Origin: Bacteroidota bacterium
GTDB taxonomy: Bacteria; Bacteroidota; Bacteroidia; Bacteroidales; Paludibacteraceae
Length of the DNA: 7,475 nt
Assembly (NCBI GenBank): GCA_022709605.1
Contig: JAKLIM010000173.1
Span: 1-7,475 of the forward strand
Direction of reading: 5' to 3'
Numbering within the stretch: position 1 is the first letter of the stretch; each line of letters begins with the position of its first letter. Positions 4,983 to 7,475 of this stretch are shown piece after piece. The notes beneath the pieces were generated by a model. It had not been told where the DNA came from. It was given only the letters and a program-made list of their open reading frames with translations, and ran no database searches. A program made the position numbers and the translations under genes.

Positions 4983-6692
4983 ATGCAAAAATCTATTTTA
5001 TTCCGAAGTGCAAGTATTATGCTCATTATGATTATGTTATTTTCGATTTCGATTGATGTTTCTGCAAAAAGAATAAAAGATAATTCGATTTATGTAATTC
5101 ATCTCAACGGCTCTTTAGTTGAGAAAAAGGACAAGTTTAAATTTTCGGATATGTTGCCGGCACTGATCGGATTGAAACCCAATATCACCATTGGTTTAAA
5201 CGATGTATTGAAAAACATAAAAACAGCTGCTGAAAACCCCAATGTAAAAGGAATTTACCTTTATGGTGGCGATTTGAAAGCTGGTTACGCATCACTTAAA
5301 GAAATCCGCAATGCATTAATCAGTTTCAAAAATACAGGTAAATTTATTGTGGCTTATGCCGATACCTATTCGCAGAAAAATTATTACCTGGCTTCGGTGG
5401 CCGATAAAATAATGCTGAATCCGTATGGGTCGGTGGATGTAAAGGGTTTATCAAGCGAAACAACATTTTATAAAAATGCCATTGATAAACTTGGAATTGA
5501 AATGCAGGTGGTTAAAGTAGGAACTTACAAATCGGCTGTTGAACCTTATACCAATACAGAGATGAGCGATGCCAACCGTGAGCAGGTGAAGGTATTTCTG
5601 AACTCCATCTGGAACAATCTTTCAACCGAAATTGCTCAATCGAGGAAACTGTCGTCGGAGAAAATAAATCAAATTGCAGATAATTACAGTGCCTTGTTAC
5701 CAACCCCAAAACTCAGGGAGATGAATTTAATCGACACCCTTGTTTACATTGATGAAACGGACAGCATTGTAAACAAATTTGTGGCTGATAAGAAAAAACC
5801 CAACAAAATAGGTCACTATGAATTTACTTCGTTGAATAGAAAGAGCATCAAAGACAAAAACAAAATAGCGATTATTTATGCCGATGGATCCATTGCAACC
5901 GATGGTGCCATCAATTCAAAAACTGTGTTGAAATTGTGCAAAGAGCTCGAAGCCAACAACTCGGTAAAAGCAGTGGTACTGCGTGTGAATTCGCCGGGCG
6001 GAAGTGCTTTTGAATCGGAAAAGATATGGAGAGCGCTCACCCGACTGAAAATGAAAAAACCGGTCGTGGTATCGATGGGCAATGTGGCCGCATCGGGTGG
6101 ATATTACATTTCGTCTAATGCAAGTAGAATATTTGCACAGCCAACAACTGTTACCGGCTCCATTGGTATTTTCGGGCTTTTCCCCAATATGAAAGGGATT
6201 AACGATAAACTCGGGCTGAGTTACGATGGCGTTAAAACCAACAAACTCAGCGATGCTTATTCAACGAATCGTGCATTTACCGACGAAGAACGGATGCTGA
6301 TGCAGGATAAAATTAACGAGGGTTACGAGTTGTTTGTAAAACGCTGTGCAGAGGGACGTAAGAAAACCACCGACGAAATAAAAGCCATCGCCGAAGGACG
6401 GGTTTGGACCGGCGAAGATGCACTTAAGATAGGATTGGTTGACGAACTTGGCGGATTGAACGATGCCATAAAATCGGCTGCTGAACTGTCTGAAATTGAA
6501 ACCTATCAATTGGTAATTCCTACCGTAAAATCTAAAAATAATTCGGTAAGTCTGATTTCTGTAGAACAAAAATTAGAAGAAAATATCCTGAAAAACAAGC
6601 TCGGCGATTATTATCAACTGTTTAAAGACATGAATGAAATCGAAAGTCAGGACAGAATACAAGCCCGCATGTTATATGATGTAAATGATTAA
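4983..6692 (+). CDS. sppA: Signal peptide peptidase SppA, 67K type
   Basis: This 569-residue S49-family serine protease is predicted to degrade leftover signal peptides in or at the inner membrane. It has two tandem SppA domains. Domain 1 (about 35-260) carries IYLYGGDLKAGYASLKEIR (91-109) and the catalytic-lysine motif VGTYKSAVEPYTNTEMS with Lys183. Domain 2 (about 293-505) carries RVNSPGGSAFESEKIW (334-349) and the nucleophile motif GNVAASGGYYIS with Ser371, followed by TGSIGIFG (391-398). Both members of the Ser/Lys dyad are thus present and the length is normal for the fused bacterial form. The N-terminus (FRSASIMLIMIMLFSISIDVSA) is a hydrophobic segment that may be cleaved near Ala28 or act as a membrane anchor. 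The ATG at 4983 follows a candidate -7 element and lacks a Shine-Dalgarno sequence. It is divergent from the btuB unit with no functional link seen. Confidence 0.95.
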   Translation: MQKSILFRSASIMLIMIMLFSISIDVSAKRIKDNSIYVIHLNGSLVEKKDKFKFSDMLPALIGLKPNITIGLNDVLKNIKTAAENPNVKGIYLYGGDLKAGYASLKEIRNALISFKNTGKFIVAYADTYSQKNYYLASVADKIMLNPYGSVDVKGLSSETTFYKNAIDKLGIEMQVVKVGTYKSAVEPYTNTEMSDANREQVKVFLNSIWNNLSTEIAQSRKLSSEKINQIADNYSALLPTPKLREMNLIDTLVYIDETDSIVNKFVADKKKPNKIGHYEFTSLNRKSIKDKNKIAIIYADGSIATDGAINSKTVLKLCKELEANNSVKAVVLRVNSPGGSAFESEKIWRALTRLKMKKPVVVSMGNVAASGGYYISSNASRIFAQPTTVTGSIGIFGLFPNMKGINDKLGLSYDGVKTNKLSDAYSTNRAFTDEERMLMQDKINEGYELFVKRCAEGRKKTTDEIKAIAEGRVWTGEDALKIGLVDELGGLNDAIKSAAELSEIETYQLVIPTVKSKNNSVSLISVEQKLEENILKNKLGDYYQLFKDMNEIESQDRIQARMLYDVND

Positions 6693-6717
6693 CAAAGAAT
6701 AATCCCTATTGATAAGT

Positions 6718-6743
6718 TACCACACGAATTTCATCGTGTGGTA
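6718..6743. terminator. Hairpin between the convergent sppA and T9SS-cargo genes
   Basis: TACCACACGA (6718-6727) and TCGTGTGGTA (6734-6743) form a perfect 10-bp stem with a 6-nt loop, 25 nt after the sppA stop. On the plus strand the following bases (TTGTTAATTTCC) are only moderately T-rich. It is probably the sppA terminator and may also serve the opposing gene, whose stop is about 100 nt away. The rest of 6693-6839 shows no other feature. Confidence 0.6.
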
Positions 6744-6839
6744 TTGTTAATTTCCCTATACAAAGCAATCAAGCGGGAGCAGAGGTTTTTATTCAGTTAT
6801 TATCTATTTTGAAAGTATGTTTTCTTTTCTGCCATCTTA

Positions 6840-7475
6840 TCATTCCCTGAAAATTTTTCCGGTCTTCACTTGCTTTTCATCTGTTTTTACCCGATAAAAA
6901 TACATACCTTTGTTAAATTCCTGCATATTCACTGAATTCTGTTTTTGGTTAAGCTCCTTTTGTAGCATAAATTTACCTTGCGCATCAAATAATTCGAATG
7001 TGCAGTGAATATTATCGTTTAAATCAATGTAAATTTTGTCTGTTGTTGGGTTCGGGTAAATGTTTACCGAATACCGGGCATTTAACTCTTCGTTACCGGT
7101 AAGAATCAATGGAGTTCCGCCTGTTTCTGCCCCTTTTTTATAATAGACTTGATCCAAACTTTCACCAGACATTAGCCAGCAGCCGCTACTCGAATGAATT
7201 AATCCTCTTCCTTTTGCATACGATACGTAATTACATGCATCATCAATAATGTTTGACCGGATCCAGCAGCCATTGTTTTTGGTATAAATGTCGCGTCTGC
7301 TGACCGAATTAAACGCTGTGTAAATCTCAATTCTTGTACTGTCATTATTGAATATCGGTATTCCGGGTTCTTGTTCAAATGCTGTGTTTTTTTGAACCCA
7401 AAACCCGGTTTGATAATGCTCCGAAGTAGTTACATAGTTACTTTGTGCATTCTGTTTGTACTTTTGTATCAACTG
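6840..7475 (-). CDS. T9SS-exported protein, C-terminal part with type A sorting domain
   Basis: The reading frame is open to the right edge, so the N-terminus and signal peptide lie outside the window; about 211 codons are seen. The TTG at 7472-7470 is not a convincing start. The last roughly 75 residues form a type A T9SS C-terminal sorting domain: YSVNIYPNPTTDKIYIDL, then FELFDAQGKFMLQKEL, NMQEFNKGMYFYRVKT, and the basic tail VKTGKIFRE at the stop. Such proteins cross the outer membrane by the PorSS/T9SS machinery and are attached to the surface or released. The part before it (about residues 20-110 of the visible piece) has three G-x-W motifs, GFWVQKN, GCWIRSN and GCWLMSG, about 45 and 29 residues apart, suggesting short beta-rich repeats. 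I do not recognise that region, and the function of the passenger is unknown. Confidence 0.85.
   Translation of the reverse strand, partial: QLIQKYKQNAQSNYVTTSEHYQTGFWVQKNTAFEQEPGIPIFNNDSTRIEIYTAFNSVSRRDIYTKNNGCWIRSNIIDDACNYVSYAKGRGLIHSSSGCWLMSGESLDQVYYKKGAETGGTPLILTGNEELNARYSVNIYPNPTTDKIYIDLNDNIHCTFELFDAQGKFMLQKELNQKQNSVNMQEFNKGMYFYRVKTDEKQVKTGKIFRE

Noticed and set aside
7470..7472. TTG as the true start of the T9SS cargo gene.
   Set aside because: The frame stays open to the window edge and no signal peptide follows, so the gene is treated as truncated by the window.

Overview
The window looks like a piece of a Bacteroidota (Bacteroidetes) chromosome, probably from the Bacteroidia. The evidence is a C-terminal domain of the type IX secretion (T9SS) sorting type, a lipoprotein with an acidic patch right after the lipobox cysteine, AT-rich intergenic DNA with TAnnTTTG-type -7 elements, no Shine-Dalgarno sequences before the starts, and a BtuB/BtuG-like pair typical of the group. 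No closer placement can be supported from the sequence alone.

Layout. Positions 1-384 (minus) hold the N-terminal part of a secreted pectate-lyase-like (PL1) protein whose gene leaves the left edge. From about 4820 down to about 460 runs a minus-strand unit: a -7 element, a cobalamin riboswitch (about 4533-4815), btuB (2349-4412), a BtuG-like surface lipoprotein of the YncE/beta-propeller type (1133-2212), a periplasmic TlpA-like thioredoxin (557-1072), and an intrinsic terminator at 461-501. Divergently, sppA (4983-6692, plus) encodes a full-length 67K-type signal peptide peptidase. It converges, across a 10-bp hairpin, on the 3' end of a minus-strand T9SS cargo gene (6840-7475) that is cut by the right edge.

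How the genes fit together. The B12-sensing leader should lower expression of the outer-membrane cobalamin transporter BtuB and its surface B12-capture partner BtuG when cobalamin is plentiful. The thioredoxin gene lies 60 bp downstream in the same direction with no visible terminator before it, but it also has its own candidate -7 element, so its link to B12 is a suggestion only. The other three genes have no evident connection with B12 uptake.

The most unusual point is the riboswitch. All the recognisable conserved blocks are present, but it carries two C/G-rich hairpin repeats in opposite orientation plus an 18-nt perfect palindrome, all in peripheral parts (before the P7 arm and in the P8 loop). 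It looks as if REP-like palindromic elements were tolerated inside a structured regulatory RNA. The btuB-btuG gap is also notable: a terminator-like hairpin starts 2 nt after the btuB stop and shares its bases with a longer, mutually exclusive stem.
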